Positions 7,386 through 14,819 are shown, counted from the stretch's first letter. The stretch: DNA of 25,984 bases from JABDJZ01 sp047619685 (GCA_047619685.1 JBLHLC010000050.1:1-25984), one strand, 5' to 3'. The notes: generated by a model from the letters alone, not told the origin. Translations and numbers: made by a program.

Positions 7386-7883
7386 TTACGACGCGTCTTC
7401 TTCCGGGCCGTTCTTGAATGCCGCGGCACCAATTGCGCCGCCAATTGCCCCAAACGCAGCGGTTGCGGCTATACCGATTGCGCCGTTCATACTCAGGATG
7501 GTTGTCTTGAGATAGAAGCCCAGCGAAAAAGGCGTGTTGAGTTGCTCTTCGAGCTGCTCAAGCTGCGCATCCTGCATGTTATCGCCGAATGTGTTCAGGC
7601 TCCATTCCGCGACGGCCAGGTCATGCCGAATCCCGAGAGACATAAGGACGAAGTTGAGGACAAACGCTATCGCAAATCCTGCCAGCGCCGCCTGAACACC
7701 CAACGAGGCTCCCTGGCTTCCGGAGAGCGTCAGCTCGTTGGTAGACGTGTAGTGCCAGACCGCGACCATCGCACCGGTCAATACGCCGGCACAGCAGAGG
7801 ATGTTGATGAAACTGAGATACGAAGTGCTGAGGAGGCCGACCACGAGGCCTCCTAGGATGATCGACTGCTGTTTGCTAGGCAT
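7386..7883 (-). CDS. Small polytopic membrane protein, function unknown
   Basis: This 165-residue protein has about three to four hydrophobic segments: ILGGLVVGLLSTSYLSFINILCC is two short spans or one long one at about 9-31, then GVLTGAMVAVWHY (about 33-45), AGFAIAFVLNFVLMSLGI (about 70-87) and a Gly/Ala-rich C-terminal span (about 132-156). An amphipathic acidic region (NMQDAQLEQLEEQLN) lies between the last two. I placed the start at the ATG at 7883, directly before PSKQQSIILGG. An in-frame start at 7928 would add 15 unconserved-looking residues. Gly/Ala-rich helix packing and a polar helical loop are common in DUF4199-like and similar small Bacteroidota membrane proteins, but I do not assign a family. 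It lies 73 bp after the DUF2085 gene on the same strand. Confidence 0.7.
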   Translation of the reverse strand: MPSKQQSIILGGLVVGLLSTSYLSFINILCCAGVLTGAMVAVWHYTSTNELTLSGSQGASLGVQAALAGFAIAFVLNFVLMSLGIRHDLAVAEWSLNTFGDNMQDAQLEQLEEQLNTPFSLGFYLKTTILSMNGAIGIAATAAFGAIGGAIGAAAFKNGPEEDAS

Positions 7884-7956
7884 GACTGCGCAGATATTTG
7901 AAGGGGAATCTGTACATAATACGGCCATCCGTGAATGAATTTCCAGACCGCTCGTG

Positions 7957-8574
7957 TTATCGCGGATCCGGTCTTTCGCTCACATCGGGAGGATCGGACG
8001 GGTTCGGCGGGGAAGCCTGCTTTGTGGTTGCCTGCACGAGCGACACGACGAAAAAGAACCCCGCCACCAGGCCAAAAACCAGCCCCGTCAATACGCGCGA
8101 TGCGGGCGTGTTTTCGAAGAAACCCAGGAAGTCTCCTCCCCAATCCACGGCAATGGGAAACAGAGAGGCAGCCAGTATCCAAGGCGCCATTTTTCTTGGC
8201 GGCATCCCTGCTCCACGAATCCCCAAGTAGGCCAATGCGGCCATGGGGATACCCCAGTAGATCCCGTAGCACCGGTGGCACACGGCCAGTTGGACACCGT
8301 TTATGCTCGGTGACCTGTCCGGGAGTTGATGGCAGACTGCGACGAACGCCTGCATGATCCAGGGCCGCGCGCCTTCCCCCACAAATGGCGGGAGCGAGGC
8401 GAGCGCAACGATGCCAAGCCCCGTTCCCAGGGCCAACATCCAACCTCTGCGTTCGCGTCCTGAAAGCGGCTTCACACCCTGTCTGTTTGGTCCAGGCTGC
8501 GTCAACGGTAACCCGAGCCGCGGGTTCGCACATCTTTCACGTGTCGCACGCGATCTCGGGGGTGAAGCGGCCAT
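7957..8574 (-). CDS. DUF2085 family membrane protein
   Basis: This protein of about 205 residues carries the DUF2085 signature: VCHQLPDRSPS, then AVCHRCYGIYWG about 20 residues later. The two Cys-His pairs suggest metal or heme-related chemistry at the membrane, but no activity is established for the family. There are four to five predicted transmembrane helices, including WMLALGTGLGIVALASL, the Cys-rich helix pair, WILAASLFPIAVDWGGD and VLTGLVFGLVAGFFFVVSLV. The tail after the last helix is polar and Pro-rich. The start is uncertain: the ATG at 8574 is preferred, and a GTG at 8613 would add 13 residues but run closer to the CIRCE operators. It is transcribed away from groES across the shared upstream region. 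Confidence 0.85.
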   Translation of the reverse strand: MAASPPRSRATRERCANPRLGLPLTQPGPNRQGVKPLSGRERRGWMLALGTGLGIVALASLPPFVGEGARPWIMQAFVAVCHQLPDRSPSINGVQLAVCHRCYGIYWGIPMAALAYLGIRGAGMPPRKMAPWILAASLFPIAVDWGGDFLGFFENTPASRVLTGLVFGLVAGFFFVVSLVQATTKQASPPNPSDPPDVSERPDPR

Positions 8575-8616
8575 GGAGACATCAAGAGGGCGGAACCGCA
8601 CGGGGGGCACCACGGT

Positions 8617-8643
8617 TTAGCACTCTCCTGCCGGGAGTGCCAC
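8617..8643 (+). promoter_or_regulatory. CIRCE operator 1 (HrcA site)
   Basis: TTAGCACTC, a 9-base spacer, then GAGTGCCAC matches the CIRCE inverted repeat TTAGCACTC-N9-GAGTGCTAA with a perfect left arm and two mismatches in the right arm. HrcA binds such sites to repress groESL and related heat-shock operons. It lies about 100 bp upstream of groES. Confidence 0.93.
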
Positions 8644-8652
8644 GTCTATGCA

Positions 8653-8679
8653 TTAGCACTCAGACCCGGCGAGTGCCAA
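8653..8679 (+). promoter_or_regulatory. CIRCE operator 2 (HrcA site)
   Basis: TTAGCACTC, a 9-base spacer, then GAGTGCCAA gives one mismatch to the CIRCE consensus. It starts 36 bp after the first copy and ends 41 bp before the groES start codon. Position and quality make it the likely main operator. Confidence 0.95.
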
Positions 8680-8720
8680 TACCGAATTTCCCATCCATCT
8701 AAATAGCGAGGGTACTTGCA

Positions 8721-9008
8721 ATGGCAAGCATCAAGCCTCTAGCTGATCGCGTGGTTGTTAAGCCACAGGCGGCCGAAGAGAAGACCGCCAGCGGCCTTTT
8801 CATCCCCGATACAGCGAAAGAGAAGCCCCAGAAGGGCACCATCATTGCCGTCGGACCGGGTCGGTTCGAAAACGGTAACAAGATCGATATGACCGTCAAG
8901 GAGGGTGATACCGTCCTCTACGGAAAGTACTCCGGTACCGAGATCGAGTTGGACAACGACGACGTGCTCATCATGCGCGAGTCCGACATTCTCGGAATCG
9001 TCGGTTAA
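8721..9008 (+). CDS. groES: GroES co-chaperonin
   Basis: This 95-residue Hsp10 caps the GroEL cylinder. The N-terminus IKPLADRVVVKPQ, the mobile loop (about 17-34, with TASGLFIPDTAKEKPQKG) and the C-terminal block IELDNDDVLIMRESDILGIV are all typical, and the length is standard. The ATG at 8721 follows a GCGAGGG element about 11 nt upstream. It is followed by groEL after 61 bp in the usual operon order. Two CIRCE operators upstream predict HrcA-dependent heat-shock control. Confidence 0.98.
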   Translation: MASIKPLADRVVVKPQAAEEKTASGLFIPDTAKEKPQKGTIIAVGPGRFENGNKIDMTVKEGDTVLYGKYSGTEIELDNDDVLIMRESDILGIVG

Positions 9009-9069
9009 GGTCCTGGCTTAGGCCAATCGACCAATCCCACCCTACGAATTACGAAGACCAAAATTAATC

Positions 9070-10710
9070 ATGGCTAAGCAGATTACGTTCGATGCTGACG
9101 CACGCAACGGCCTGAAGCGCGGAGTAGACGCGCTTGCCGACGCAGTGAAGGTCACGTTGGGTCCCAAGGGACGCAATGTTATCATCGAGAAAAAATTCGG
9201 CGCCCCCACGGTCACCAAGGACGGTGTTACGGTTGCCAAAGAAATTGAACTGGAAGACCGCATCGAGAATGTTGGCGCCCAGATGGTCAAGGAAGTTGCT
9301 TCCAAGACCAGTGATGTAGCCGGCGACGGTACGACGACTGCAACCGTGTTGGCCCAGGCCATCATGACCGCTGGTCTGAAGAACGTCACCGCCGGTGCCA
9401 ACCCGATGGACCTCAAGCGGGGTATCGACGCCGCCGTGGCCCTGGTTGTAGCGAATCTGCGCGAGCAGAGCCGCGACATTGAGGGCAAGAGCGAGATCGC
9501 CCAGGTTGCATCCATCTCTGCCAACAACGACAACGCCATTGGCGACCTGATCGCTGAGGCCTTCGAGAAGGTCGGCAAGGAAGGTGTTATCACGGTTGAA
9601 GAAGCCAAGGGTACCGAAACGCAGCTCGAGGTTGTCGAGGGTATGCAGTTCGACCGCGGCTACCTCTCTCCTTACTTCGTCACCGATGCGGACAACATGG
9701 AGGCCATCCTTGAGGATGTCTACATCCTCATCCACGACAAGAAGATCTCCGCGATGAAGGACCTGCTCCCGGTCCTCGAGAAGGTTGCCCAGATGGGCCG
9801 CCCGCTTGCCATCATCTCTGAGGATGTCGAAGGCGAAGCGCTGGCTACCCTGGTGGTCAACAAGCTCCGTGGCACGCTCAAGGTTGCAGCCGTCAAGGCT
9901 CCAGGCTTCGGTGATCGCCGCAAGGCAATGCTGGAAGACATCGCCATCCTTACGGGTGGTACGGTTGTTTCCGAGGACAAGGGTTACCGCCTCGAGAACA
10001 CCACGCTGGACTACCTCGGCCAGGCCAAGCGTATGGTCATGGACAAGGACACCACCATCATCGTTGATGGTGCCGGTGATGCCGCTCAGATCAAGGCTCG
10101 CGCCAACCAGATCAAGCAGCAGATTGATTCCACGACCAGCGACTACGATCGTGAGAAGCTCCAGGAGCGCCTTGCGAAGCTTGCAGGTGGTGTTGCCGTC
10201 CTGAAGATCGGTGCCTCCACGGAGCCCGAGATGAAGGAGAAGAAGGCACGTGTTGAGGATGCATTGCATGCAACCCGCGCTGCCATCGAGGAAGGCATTG
10301 TTGCAGGTGGTGGCGTTGCGCTGCTTCGTGCAATCGAGGCAATCACCGATGTCAAGTTCGAGAACGAAGACCAGAACATCGGCGCCGCCATCGTGCGCCG
10401 TGCGCTGGAAGAGCCCATGCGTCAGATCGTTGCTAACGCCGGTCTCGAGGGTTCGATCATCGTCCAGAAGGTCAAGGAGGGCAAGGGAGACTTCGGTTTC
10501 AATGCCCGCACCGACACCTACGGCAACCTCATTGAGGAAGGCGTGATTGACCCGACCAAGGTCACTCGCACAGCTCTTGAGAATGCAGCTTCTGTATCCG
10601 GTCTGCTTCTGACCACTGAAACGGTCATTTCTGACCGTCCTGAGAAGGATTCCGCACCGGCAATGTCGGGCGGCGGTGGAATGGGCGGCATGGGTGGCAT
10701 GGACTTCTAG
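9070..10710 (+). CDS. groEL: GroEL chaperonin (Hsp60)
   Basis: This 546-residue chaperonin subunit has the usual length. It has the nucleotide-binding segments KVTLGPKGRN (28-37), VTKDGVTVAK (49-58) and AGDGTTTATVLAQ (85-97), the apical-domain block APGFGDRRKAML, and the later ATRAAIEEGIVAGGGVALLRA. It ends in the typical GGM-rich tail (GGGGMGGMGGMDF). It folds newly made proteins with GroES and is predicted to be HrcA-regulated through the upstream CIRCE pair. A strong hairpin terminator follows. No truncation or frame problem is seen. Confidence 0.99.
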   Translation: MAKQITFDADARNGLKRGVDALADAVKVTLGPKGRNVIIEKKFGAPTVTKDGVTVAKEIELEDRIENVGAQMVKEVASKTSDVAGDGTTTATVLAQAIMTAGLKNVTAGANPMDLKRGIDAAVALVVANLREQSRDIEGKSEIAQVASISANNDNAIGDLIAEAFEKVGKEGVITVEEAKGTETQLEVVEGMQFDRGYLSPYFVTDADNMEAILEDVYILIHDKKISAMKDLLPVLEKVAQMGRPLAIISEDVEGEALATLVVNKLRGTLKVAAVKAPGFGDRRKAMLEDIAILTGGTVVSEDKGYRLENTTLDYLGQAKRMVMDKDTTIIVDGAGDAAQIKARANQIKQQIDSTTSDYDREKLQERLAKLAGGVAVLKIGASTEPEMKEKKARVEDALHATRAAIEEGIVAGGGVALLRAIEAITDVKFENEDQNIGAAIVRRALEEPMRQIVANAGLEGSIIVQKVKEGKGDFGFNARTDTYGNLIEEGVIDPTKVTRTALENAASVSGLLLTTETVISDRPEKDSAPAMSGGGGMGGMGGMDF

Positions 10711-10746
10711 TCCATGCCCTCGGCAATCGCCGAGTCGCAGGTTTGA

Positions 10747-10787
10747 GAAGGGCGGGGCCGCTATGCGGCTCCGCCCTTCTTGTTTGG
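10747..10787 (+). terminator. Terminator of the groESL operon
   Basis: A 15-bp stem, GAAGGGCGGGGCCGC (10747-10761) with GCGGCTCCGCCCTTC (10765-10779), contains one G-U pair and a 3-nt loop. It is followed by TTGTTTGG. It lies 36 bp after the groEL stop codon. Confidence 0.9.
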
Positions 10788-10994
10788 TGCAACCCGGGCC
10801 CGCCGGGCCTCCCCGGCCTCCGGACCATCCGGGGCCTGCCGCGCGATCCCGGGCCCGCCGGGACGAACGGCACCCCCGGAATTATGGATATTGCGGGGTC
10901 GATCTTCCGGTCGGGAAACGCGAACTTGATGGTCCGCTAAAATCCTCGGCTCCGGTCGGGGAGATCCTCCCGCTCGATAGCCCAAAGTTCGCGA
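10788..10994. other. GC-rich structured spacer between groEL and folK
   Basis: This gap has no recognised gene. It holds a 15-bp exact direct repeat, CCCGGGCCCGCCGGG, at 10793-10807 and 10848-10862. Between them is a compact hairpin, 10815-10836: GGCC and CCGG pair with CCGG and GGCC around the loop ACCAT, with one bulged T. In one frame (10797-10878) glycine codons recur every third codon, giving a short collagen-like Gly-x-y run. No clear promoter for folK was found. Confidence 0.5.
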
Positions 10995-12230
10995 ATGCAA
11001 GTGGACACCATCGTCGCATATCTTGCCCTGGGCTCCAACTCGGGAGATCGAGCGAGCCTGCTGCAGGGTGCCGTGGACCAGCTTGAAGAGCACCAGTCCA
11101 TCGAGGTGATCGCAGCGTCAGGTGTGTACGAGTCTGCCGCCCAAACCACGGGCGACACACAGCCGGCCTATTTGAATGCGGCGCTCCAGATTCGGACAAG
11201 CCTGGATCCTGGCCACCTACTTGCCGCATGTCTCGCAATCGAGGCATCCAATGGCCGCGTCAGGACAACGGGGGGTCGGTGGGAGCAGCGAACGCTCGAC
11301 ATTGATCTTCTGCTCTATGGGCACGATCAGATCGACCAAACTGGCCTGACCGTACCACATCCAAGGTTGGCTGACAGGCGATTCGTACTCCAGCCGTTGG
11401 CAGATCTGGCCCCGAACCTCTTTGTCCCCGGTTGGAACGCAAGCGTGAGCGCTCTCCTGACCGATTGCCCGGACAGGCACCCGGTGAATCGTGTGGAGAT
11501 CCCGCTGAACGTACCTGATCGCACGGCACCACAGGCTGAGTTGTGGCCTGAGACCAAGCGTGGCGTCAGGGCCAGAATCGACACGCTGCCCAAGGACTTG
11601 CGTTATGTGGTCATTGAGGGAGTCATCGGGGCCGGAAAGACCTCCCTGGCCCGCCTCCTGGCCAAACGATTCCAGGCCCGCGAGGTCATGGAGGAGTTCG
11701 ACGAAAACCCCTTTCTTTCGCGGTTCTACGCCGACAGGCCCCGCTGGGCCTTCCAGACTCAGCTTGCGTTCCTGGCCAGCCGGTTTCGGCAACAGCAGTC
11801 GCTGAGTCGCCCCGATCTCTTTCACGAGACGGTCGTCAGCGACTACATGTTCGACAAGGACAGGCTCTTTGCCCGCCTGAACCTCTCGGGAGACGAGCTC
11901 CAGCTCTACGACACCATGTTCGGCATCATGCAGGCCACCGTGCCTCAGCCTGACCTGATTGTCTATTTACAGGCCTCCACGGAGCGCCTCATGCGGATGA
12001 TCGCGAGACGAGGCCGTTCGTACGAGCAGGACATGGACCGGGAATACATTGACTCGCTCAACAAAGCGTACGAGGATTTTTTCTTTCGCTACAACACTTC
12101 TCCCCTTCTCATCGTAAACACGGAGCAGATTGACTTCGTTCGTTCCAAAGAGGACCTGGAGGAGATCGTTCAGCAGGTGGCCCGGGTCGGTTATGCCGGT
12201 ACCACTTATTTCAACCCTGCCCGCATCTAA
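10995..12230 (+). CDS. folK: Bifunctional HPPK (FolK) - deoxynucleoside kinase fusion
   Basis: This 411-residue protein joins two enzymes. Residues about 6-158 are 6-hydroxymethyl-7,8-dihydropterin pyrophosphokinase (folate synthesis): ALGSNSGDR (11-19), the Mg-binding Asp pair in RTLDIDLLLYG (99-109, Asp102/Asp104) and VPHPRLADRRFVLQPL (120-135). After a linker of about 45 residues, positions 204-411 form a deoxynucleoside kinase of the dGK/dAK type. It has the P-loop EGVIGAGKTS (208-217), EEFDENPFLSRFY (233-245), VVSDYMFDKDRLF (280-292) and the lid-like RRGRSYEQDM (338-347). This half phosphorylates purine deoxynucleosides in salvage. There is no stop or frameshift between the halves. The ATG is at 10995, and a small anchored protein follows after 5 bp. 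Confidence 0.93.
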   Translation: MQVDTIVAYLALGSNSGDRASLLQGAVDQLEEHQSIEVIAASGVYESAAQTTGDTQPAYLNAALQIRTSLDPGHLLAACLAIEASNGRVRTTGGRWEQRTLDIDLLLYGHDQIDQTGLTVPHPRLADRRFVLQPLADLAPNLFVPGWNASVSALLTDCPDRHPVNRVEIPLNVPDRTAPQAELWPETKRGVRARIDTLPKDLRYVVIEGVIGAGKTSLARLLAKRFQAREVMEEFDENPFLSRFYADRPRWAFQTQLAFLASRFRQQQSLSRPDLFHETVVSDYMFDKDRLFARLNLSGDELQLYDTMFGIMQATVPQPDLIVYLQASTERLMRMIARRGRSYEQDMDREYIDSLNKAYEDFFFRYNTSPLLIVNTEQIDFVRSKEDLEEIVQQVARVGYAGTTYFNPARI

Positions 12231-12235
12231 GTCTG

Positions 12236-12520
12236 ATGTTCAAGCTTGTTTTCCTGCTTTTTCTGGCCTGGTTGGCCTTCAAGATGATCCGCGCCGGCAA
12301 GTTCGTGCGTGGACTCATGAAGGGAGTCGAGGAAGTCATGGCTGCCGCGGCAGACGGATCTGGCGACATTGGCTCACAGTCTGGCAGGCGCCAGGCCGAC
12401 CCGCGCCAGCGCGCCAGCGGCGAGGCCGCGGAGGTCGGCGAGGTTACCGTTCATCGGAAGACGTCTGCCCAATCCCGGGCAGATCGTGACGTGGAAGACG
12501 CGCACTTTCGGGACGTCTAG
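12236..12520 (+). CDS. Small single-helix membrane protein, function unknown
   Basis: This 94-residue protein has one N-terminal transmembrane helix (MFKLVFLLFLAWLAFKMI), a basic juxtamembrane segment, a polar low-complexity middle and the C-terminal end DRDVEDAHFRDV. The layout of helix, linker and short acidic/aromatic end resembles the DUF4834 type of small Bacteroidota protein often found beside folK or related genes. I offer that as a resemblance only. The start ATG lies 5 bp after the folK-dNK stop, so co-transcription is nearly certain. Confidence 0.7.
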   Translation: MFKLVFLLFLAWLAFKMIRAGKFVRGLMKGVEEVMAAAADGSGDIGSQSGRRQADPRQRASGEAAEVGEVTVHRKTSAQSRADRDVEDAHFRDV

Positions 12521-12678
12521 CAGAATTGTGGTCCTGGCGTTTAAGGCCCGGGGGGGGGGCCGGCGTGTCCGGCACCGGAGCGACGGCAGAGTCAGTTGGG
12601 CTGGCGTTTAGTTGACGCGACCGGGGTTATCCGCCGCACAGCCCTCAAACGGGTTGCGTACAATTGCCCGCCCTCTCG
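12521..12678. other. Intergenic gap with a G10 run and a short direct repeat
   Basis: This gap separates a + gene from the convergent parE. It holds a run of ten G residues (12550-12559) and two exact copies of CTGGCGTTTA (12534-12543 and 12601-12610). No gene or convincing terminator was found. Confidence 0.55.
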
Positions 12679-12969
12679 CTATTTTTCAAGTATATCGGGG
12701 ATATCCCGTGCTCCGTGCAGCACGCGCAGAACCTCAATTCCGCCTTGGACAGCATTATAAAAGATCACATAGTGGCCAGTCGGAAAGCTCCTGAGTCCTG
12801 GTTCTAGCTCGCTCCGGTCTCTGCCCATCTCCGGGTTTTCAGCAAGGAGTGATAGTAGTCCGTCAAGCGCGTCGGACATCTTGTCCGCCTGCACCACGCT
12901 GTCTGTTGCTATGTAGTCCCAGATTTCAAACAAGTCTAGACGTGCTCGCGGAGATACTCTTACCGTCAT
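12679..12969 (-). CDS. parE: ParE/RelE-superfamily toxin
   Basis: This 96-residue protein has the ParE layout: an N-terminal strand and helix (VRVSPRARLDLFEIWDYIA), a helical middle (DKMSDALDGLLSLLAENPEMGR), then the beta-sheet signature LRSFPTGHYVIFYNAVQGGIEVLRVLHGARDI. The Arg in the VLHGARD motif and the YVIFY strand are typical of plasmid and chromosomal ParE toxins, which poison DNA gyrase. RelE-type ribosome-dependent cleavage cannot be excluded from sequence. Its ATG overlaps the antitoxin stop by 4 bp, so the pair is translationally coupled. No truncation is seen, so the toxin is probably intact. Confidence 0.92.
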   Translation of the reverse strand: MTVRVSPRARLDLFEIWDYIATDSVVQADKMSDALDGLLSLLAENPEMGRDRSELEPGLRSFPTGHYVIFYNAVQGGIEVLRVLHGARDIPDILEK

Positions 12970-13232
12970 GAGGCGCTGTTACCGACGCCTTTCTCATGAC
13001 GCTCCCTTGCCTTCTCCTTGAAGTCATCAACGTCCCATGGTGCTGAGGGTCCACTATCTCTCCCCTCCTGGATGGCTTCGCGAAGCGCTGCGAGCTTGAT
13101 TTGGCGAAGCTGCTCTCGCTCCTCAATAAGTCGGAGACCTTCGCGAACAACCTCGCTAGCCGAGTTGTAGCGACCCGACTTGACCAGGGTTTTCACCATT
13201 CCCTCGAGTGTTGAGGTCAGTGATACGTTCAT
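12966..13232 (-). CDS. parD: ParD-type antitoxin (ribbon-helix-helix)
   Basis: This 88-residue protein begins MNVSLTSTLEGMVKTLVKSGRY, the ribbon strand and first helix of a ParD/CopG-type dimeric DNA-binding domain. Next is NSASEVVREGLRLIEEREQL, the second helix that defines ParD antitoxins. The acidic, Pro-containing C-terminal half (about 50-88) would wrap the ParE toxin. I placed the start at the ATG at 13232, not 13289, because conserved family sequence begins there and a well-formed promoter occupies the sequence just upstream. ParD proteins normally repress their own operon together with ParE. Confidence 0.93.
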   Translation of the reverse strand: MNVSLTSTLEGMVKTLVKSGRYNSASEVVREGLRLIEEREQLRQIKLAALREAIQEGRDSGPSAPWDVDDFKEKARERHEKGVGNSAS

Positions 13233-13261
13233 TGCTTTTGCTCTTGTTATCACATGCGGAC

Positions 13262-13289
13262 AGTATAGCAAACCACCCATGAGTGTCAA
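13262..13289 (-). promoter_or_regulatory. Sigma70-like promoter of parDE
   Basis: On the minus strand TTGACA (13289-13284) is followed after 16 bp by TATACT (13267-13262). That is a perfect -35 and a one-mismatch -10, about 30 bp upstream of the parD ATG. The sequence around the -35 contains short TGTC/GACA inverted arms (13284-13298) that could be part of an autoregulatory operator. Confidence 0.7.
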
Positions 13290-13343
13290 TGTTCGACATT
13301 ATGGGGACACCATACGCGGGCTAAGTCGGCGGAGCACTATAAT

Positions 13344-14720
13344 TCAAGCCACCAACTCGGCCATGAAACGCTGGCCCAACTCTCGGGCGCGCTCCTGGGT
13401 TGAAGCCTCCGAGTACACGCGTATGATCGGCTCGGTGTTGGACTTGCGCATATGCACCCAGCCTTCCTCAAAGTCGATCTTGACACCGTCTATGGTGGAG
13501 ATCTGTTCGCCCGCGTAGCGATCCAACATGCGGCCCAGGAGAGCGTCAGGATCCAGATCTCCGATCTGGGTCTTCTGCTTCACGATGTGATATGCGGGCA
13601 GGTCTGCCCGGACGTCCGTCATTGAGGCGCCCAGGTTGGCCAGGTGCTGGAGAACCATCGCCGTGCCCACAAGGCCATCACGGCCATAGTGCAGATCCGG
13701 CAGGATCACGCCGCCGTTGCCCTCACCCCCCAGGACCGCACCGACCTCCTGCATTTTCTTGACCACGTTGATCTCGCCGACTGCCGAGCGATGCACTGCC
13801 GCGCCGTAGCGAGCCGCCACGTCCTCGATAGCCCTGGAAGAGGACAGGTTGGTTGCAAACGGCCCGGTACGAAATCGCCATAGGAAGTCCGCCGCCACGA
13901 CCTGCGTGAGTTCCTCGGAGAAGTACACGCCGCCGTCCTGTATCAAGGCGAGTCTGTCCGCATCCGGGTCTACCACGATGCCTATGTCGGCACCCGAGGT
14001 TCTGACGACCTCAATAGTATCTATCAGGTTTTCCGGCAGCGGCTCCGCGACGTGCGCAAATAACCCGGTGGGATCGCAGTTGACACGGACAATCTGCTCA
14101 TCTCTTACGCCGATGGCCCGAAGGAGCGCGGGAATGGCTACCCCACCAATGGAATTGATGCCGTCCACAACCACTCTGAAGTCGCGATTCGCGATAGCAC
14201 CCGGGTCAATAAACGGGAGGTCCAGGATGGCCTGGATGTGTTCATCCAGATACGTGCCCGATTCCAGGCTCCCAATCTTGTCCCACGGCACCGTCAGATC
14301 CGCCCCTTGCTCAGCCAGGTCGATGACCTCTCGTCCCTCCTCCGGAGACAGGAATTCACCCTTCCCGTTCAGCAGTTTGAGGGCATTCCATTCGGCAGGG
14401 TTGTGCGATGCAGAGAGCACAATCCCGCCCTGGCCGCGGTGCCCGATCACCGCCATCTCGACCGTCGGAGTGGTGGCCAGGCCGAGGTCTATCACCCGGC
14501 AGCCAACCGCCTGCAGCGTGGCACAGACCACCTGGCTGCAGATTTGGCCGGTCACGCGGGCATCCCTACCCACAATCACCAAGGGACGGTCGTTGCTGTT
14601 AGGTTGCCCGGCGCACCAGGCGCCAAAAGCTGAAGTGTATCGGACCAGTACCTCCGGGTCCAGGCCGCTCCCAAAGATGCCCCGGATCCCCGAAATCGAG
14701 ACCATCAGTGTCTTTCTCAT
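13344..14720 (-). CDS. glmM: Phosphoglucosamine mutase-type phosphohexomutase
   Basis: This 458-residue alpha-D-phosphohexomutase has all four family sites: the N-terminal SISGIRGIFG (8-17), GRDAR (51-55), the phosphoserine loop LSASHNP (102-108, catalytic Ser105) and the metal loop DPDADRLA. The C-terminal phosphate-binding motif is RKSNTEPIIRVYSEA. GlmM, making glucosamine-1-phosphate for peptidoglycan and LPS precursors, is the best guess, since Bacteroidota GlmM proteins have this form. A phosphomannomutase/phosphoglucomutase role cannot be excluded. I chose the ATG at 14720, since the extension to 14804 shows no family sequence. It diverges from the GlsB-like gene across a 99-bp gap that should hold both promoters. 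Confidence 0.85.
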   Translation of the reverse strand: MRKTLMVSISGIRGIFGSGLDPEVLVRYTSAFGAWCAGQPNSNDRPLVIVGRDARVTGQICSQVVCATLQAVGCRVIDLGLATTPTVEMAVIGHRGQGGIVLSASHNPAEWNALKLLNGKGEFLSPEEGREVIDLAEQGADLTVPWDKIGSLESGTYLDEHIQAILDLPFIDPGAIANRDFRVVVDGINSIGGVAIPALLRAIGVRDEQIVRVNCDPTGLFAHVAEPLPENLIDTIEVVRTSGADIGIVVDPDADRLALIQDGGVYFSEELTQVVAADFLWRFRTGPFATNLSSSRAIEDVAARYGAAVHRSAVGEINVVKKMQEVGAVLGGEGNGGVILPDLHYGRDGLVGTAMVLQHLANLGASMTDVRADLPAYHIVKQKTQIGDLDPDALLGRMLDRYAGEQISTIDGVKIDFEEGWVHMRKSNTEPIIRVYSEASTQERARELGQRFMAELVA

Positions 14721-14819
14721 GTGCGCTAAATTGATTCTTGTCGCGAGTGCATCCGAAGATAGACGGCCCCCGTAGCATTGACTACCTTGTAACACTTCCT
14801 TCACCCAAGAGAGGGCACC

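Noticed and set aside
9064..10269. A 401-codon open frame antisense to groEL
   Set aside because: It is a shadow of strongly codon-biased groEL sequence. No family resemblance, ribosome binding site or independent context supports it.
13233..13289. Longer parD starting at 13289
   Set aside because: It would place the strong -35/-10 promoter inside the coding sequence, and ParD homology begins at the ATG at 13232.
12679..13298. A wider defence island or integrative element around parDE
   Set aside because: No integrase, attachment repeat, tRNA or other defence gene is nearby. The flanking genes are ordinary housekeeping genes.
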